From: JBPCOI01 sp051000395
GTDB taxonomy: Bacteria; Actinomycetota; Actinomycetes; Mycobacteriales; Jatrophihabitantaceae
Assembly (NCBI GenBank): GCA_051000395.1
Contig: JBPCOI010000082.1
Coordinates: forward strand, 1 to 7,218
Direction of reading: 5' to 3'
DNA length: 7,218 nt
Shown here: one piece after another, positions 5,176 through 7,218 of the stretch
How positions within the stretch are numbered: position 1 is the first letter of the stretch
How the letters are laid out: each line of letters opens with the position of its first letter
The notes under the pieces: model-generated
The model's database searches: none
Told to the model about the DNA's origin: nothing
Seen by the model: the letters and a program-made list of their open reading frames with translations, nothing else
Program-made: the position numbers and the translations under genes

Positions 5176-6033
5176 CTAGAGGTCCAGTCCGATGTCGAGT
5201 ACGGGCGCGGAGTGCGTGAGGGCGCCGACTGCAAGGTAGTCGACGCCGCTTCGGGCCACCTCGCGGGCGTCGGCGAGCCGCAGCCCCCCGGATGCTTCGA
5301 GTTCCGCGCGACCGCGGTTGAGTTCGACGACCTCGCGCAGTGCCGGCGGGGCCATGTTGTCGAGCAGGACGAGACGCGCGCCGGCCTCGATGACCGCCCG
5401 GGCCTGCTCGACGGTGTCCACCTCGACCTCCAGCGGCAGGCCAGGGCTGGCCGCGCGGACCAGTTCGAACGCGCGCACCACACCGCCGGCCGCCGCGACG
5501 TGGTTGTCCTTGACGAGCGCGGCGTCGCTCAGCGACATGCGGTGATTGACGCCGCCGCCGGCCCGGACGGCGTACTTCTGCAGGGCGCGCAGGCCCGGCA
5601 GCGTCTTGCGGGTGTCGCGGACGCGCGCGCCCGTGCCCTCGACGGCGTCCACCCAGGCGCGGGTGAGCGTCGCGACCCCGGAGAGGTGGCCGAGCAGGTT
5701 GAGGGCGGTGCGTTCCGCGGTGAGCAGGTCGCGGATCGGCCCGCGGACGGTGGCCAGCACCTCGCCCGCTGCCACGCGGGCACCGTCGGCCGTGCCCGGT
5801 TCGACGCGCAGCCGGCCCTGGCTCACCGCCTCGAACACGTAGGCGGCGACGGGGAGTCCGGCGACGACGCCGGCCTGGCGCGCGACGACATCGGCGGCTC
5901 CGAGCGCAGTTGCGGTGACGGTTGCGGTGCTCGTCACGTCACCCGCGGCGCCGATGTCCTCCTCCAGCGCCCGCACGACGACGTCCACGACGGCCTGCCG
6001 CGACAGGCCCGCGGCCAGTTCTCGCTCGCTCAC
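5176..6033 (-). CDS. nadC: Nicotinate-nucleotide pyrophosphorylase (quinolinate phosphoribosyltransferase)
   Basis: NadC joins quinolinate to PRPP and releases CO2 and pyrophosphate to give nicotinate mononucleotide, the entry into NAD. The protein has 285 residues, the normal bacterial size. Signatures in order are EDIGAAGDVTS (25-35), TAERTALNLLGHLSG (105-119), DTRKTLPGLRALQKYAVRAG (140-159), GVNHRMSLSD (161-170), the KDNH turn (175-178), LEVEVDT (201-207) and LLDNM (223-227). These include the basic residues that hold quinolinate (Lys143, His164, Arg165, Lys175) and the acidic ones near PRPP and metal (Glu202, Asp225). The frame is open far upstream, but I place the start at the GTG whose codon overlaps the nadB TGA as GTGA, right behind AGGAGG. 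This overlap implies translational coupling with nadB, which supplies iminoaspartate for quinolinate. Confidence 0.96.
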   Translation of the reverse strand: MSERELAAGLSRQAVVDVVVRALEEDIGAAGDVTSTATVTATALGAADVVARQAGVVAGLPVAAYVFEAVSQGRLRVEPGTADGARVAAGEVLATVRGPIRDLLTAERTALNLLGHLSGVATLTRAWVDAVEGTGARVRDTRKTLPGLRALQKYAVRAGGGVNHRMSLSDAALVKDNHVAAAGGVVRAFELVRAASPGLPLEVEVDTVEQARAVIEAGARLVLLDNMAPPALREVVELNRGRAELEASGGLRLADAREVARSGVDYLAVGALTHSAPVLDIGLDL

Positions 6034-7218
6034 CGATCCTCCTCGTTGCCTGGGCAGGTCTCGCTGACCGGCGCCCGTCCGTCGCGGGGGCTGCGGGTGG
6101 TGCTCAGCGTCGCGTCGGCGCCGAGGGTGGTGTCCAGATGCGCGCACCAGCGGGCGTCGTCGCGCTCCGGGAAGTCCTCGCGCCAGTGCGAGCCGCGGGT
6201 CTCCTCCCGCAGCCGCGCCGCCTGCACGATCGCGGACGCGACGGTGAGCAGGTTCGTCGCCTCCCAGTTCTCCGTGGCGGGCTCGGCTCCCGTCTGCTCG
6301 GCGAGCGCCGCCAGTGCGTGGCCTGCCTCGTCCAGACCGTCCAGCTCGCGCAGCACGCCCGCGTGGCGCGACATCACCTGCTGCAGCCGCGGGCGGACGG
6401 CGTCGTCGACTATCCCCTGCGGCGCAGCGGGTTCGAGCGCTTTGGCAGGCGCCGCGGGATCCGAGAGCCGGCTCACGATCTCGTCCGCGATGCGGCGCGC
6501 GAACACGAGCCCCTCGAGCAGCGAGTTGGACGCCAGCCGGTTCGCGCCGTGGACGCCCGTACACGCGCTCTCACCGCACACGAAAAGCCCCGCCACGCTG
6601 GACTCGCCGCGCAGGTCGGTACGGACGCCGCCGCTGGCGTAGTGGCACGCCGGCACCACCGGAATCAGCTCGTGCACCGGGTCGATGCCCAGCGCCAGCA
6701 GGGTGGAGTGGATGCTCGGGAAGCGCACCCGCCACTTCTCCGCGCCGAACGCTCGGGCGTCCAGCCACACGTGCTCGGCGCCGGTGTCGCCCATCCGCTG
6801 CAGGATCGCCTTGGCCACCACGTCGCGAGGAGCGAGGTCCGCGAGCTCGTGCCGGCCCGCCATGAACCGCGCGCCGGAATCGTCGAGCAGCACCGCGCCC
6901 TCGCCGCGCACCGCCTCGCTGACGAGCGGCTGCTGCCCACGCGAGCGCGCGCCCAGCCACGTCACGGTCGGGTGGAACTGCACGAACTCCAGGTCGCGCA
7001 CGACCGCACCGGCCCGCAGCGCCGCGGCCACCCCATCCCCCGTGGAGACCGACGGGTTGGTCGTCGACGCGTATACCTGGCCGATCCCGCCCGTCGCCAA
7101 CACGATCGCTCGGGCGCCGACCCGGCCGACGCCGTCGCGCTGCCCCTCCCCCATCACATGCAACGTCAGCCCGGCAGCGGGGGAGGCGGGGAAGAAGGGA
7201 CAGGGGAGGAAGGGAGGG
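6030..7218 (-). CDS. nadB: L-aspartate oxidase, N-terminus missing
   Basis: NadB is an FAD enzyme that oxidises L-aspartate to iminoaspartate, which NadA condenses with dihydroxyacetone phosphate to quinolinate. About 375 C-terminal residues are readable. Counting from the codon at 7163, they show VLATGG (21-26) and TTNP, FVQFHPT with His64, SEAVRGEG with Glu83 and Arg86, LAPRD with Arg113, PVVPACHYASGG with His174, and the FAD-contacting GANRLASNSLLEG (206-218). The intervals from Arg113 to His174 to Arg209 equal those between Arg290, His351 and Arg386 of E. coli NadB. The helical C-terminal domain follows to the TGA at 6030. By the same comparison roughly 180 residues, including the first FAD-binding loop, lie beyond the window. 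The frame stays open to 7218, but residues beyond about 7178 look wrong. The TTG at 7163 is not the true start. nadA is probably upstream, out of view. Confidence 0.93.
   Translation of the reverse strand, partial: PPFLPCPFFPASPAAGLTLHVMGEGQRDGVGRVGARAIVLATGGIGQVYASTTNPSVSTGDGVAAALRAGAVVRDLEFVQFHPTVTWLGARSRGQQPLVSEAVRGEGAVLLDDSGARFMAGRHELADLAPRDVVAKAILQRMGDTGAEHVWLDARAFGAEKWRVRFPSIHSTLLALGIDPVHELIPVVPACHYASGGVRTDLRGESSVAGLFVCGESACTGVHGANRLASNSLLEGLVFARRIADEIVSRLSDPAAPAKALEPAAPQGIVDDAVRPRLQQVMSRHAGVLRELDGLDEAGHALAALAEQTGAEPATENWEATNLLTVASAIVQAARLREETRGSHWREDFPERDDARWCAHLDTTLGADATLSTTRSPRDGRAPVSETCPGNEEDR
6038..6043 (-). promoter_or_regulatory. Ribosome binding site of nadC
   Basis: Minus-strand AGGAGG (6043-6038) is a perfect Shine-Dalgarno core inside the end of nadB, four bases before the nadC GTG. 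It decides the nadC start; the in-frame codons upstream run antisense-free through nadB coding sequence and have no such site. Confidence 0.8.
7179..7218. other. Purine-only edge, probably low-quality sequence
   Basis: The last 40 bases are almost entirely G and A on the plus strand. They are in frame with nadB but would encode a run of Pro, Phe, Leu and Cys where the family has an ordinary beta-strand region before LTLHV. Good NadB-like sequence resumes at about 7178. Together with the C runs at the other end, this points to poor base calls at a contig edge. Confidence 0.6.

Noticed and set aside
5176..5280. Riboswitch or leader-RNA control of the NAD genes
   Set aside because: No leader is in view, because the operon start lies outside the window, and the internal junctions are too tight to hold one.
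4363..6642. A 759-codon open frame on plus across coaX, nadC and part of nadB
   Set aside because: It is antisense to three genes with clear family motifs. Its translation is rich in Arg, Gly, Ala, Asp and Val with no domain, as expected of a GC-rich shadow frame.
7161..7163. TTG as the nadB start codon
   Set aside because: It lies inside the conserved protein, roughly 180 residues after the family N-terminus; the gene simply continues past the window edge.

Overview
The window is high-GC bacterial chromosome from an actinomycete. The evidence is the presence of the actinobacteria-specific nucleoid protein Lsr2, frequent GTG starts, TANNNT-type -10 elements, and PanD and LysS proteins that closely resemble the mycobacterial ones as I remember them. 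The order Mycobacteriales is my best guess; I cannot name a genus from sequence alone.

Most of the window (1456-7218) is one minus-strand gene train. In order of transcription it is nadB (5' end missing), nadC, coaX, an LLM-class flavin/F420 oxidoreductase, lysS and lsr2. nadB and nadC overlap as GTGA. nadC abuts coaX with no gap, and coaX is 25 bases from the oxidoreductase. A long hairpin follows the oxidoreductase stop codon. lysS then has a -10 element placed for leaderless transcription, and lsr2 has its own AT-richer promoter region. This is the usual actinobacterial block of cofactor genes beside lysS and lsr2: NadB and NadC make the NAD precursor nicotinate mononucleotide from aspartate, and CoaX does the first step from pantothenate to CoA.

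At the left end are two divergent genes: panD (minus), which makes beta-alanine for pantothenate, and a dienelactone-hydrolase family gene (plus). Between them is a symmetric AnnnTAnnnT element that would give overlapping -10 boxes in both directions. PanD and CoaX serve the same pathway, but here panD is separated from coaX by lsr2, lysS and two other genes. The 181-base convergent gap between the hydrolase and lsr2 holds a hairpin and two degenerate tandem repeats, one of which runs into the lsr2 stop codon.

Both extreme ends look unreliable. Bases 1 to about 91 are rich in long C runs, and bases 7179-7218 are almost pure G/A and replace expected NadB sequence with implausible residues. The window is probably a whole short contig with noisy ends. 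I found no mobile element, CRISPR array, tRNA or rRNA, and no convincing undescribed system. The points most worth checking are the bidirectional promoter, the hairpin at the lysS start, the tandem repeats behind lsr2, and the Lsr2 DNA-binding motif variant.
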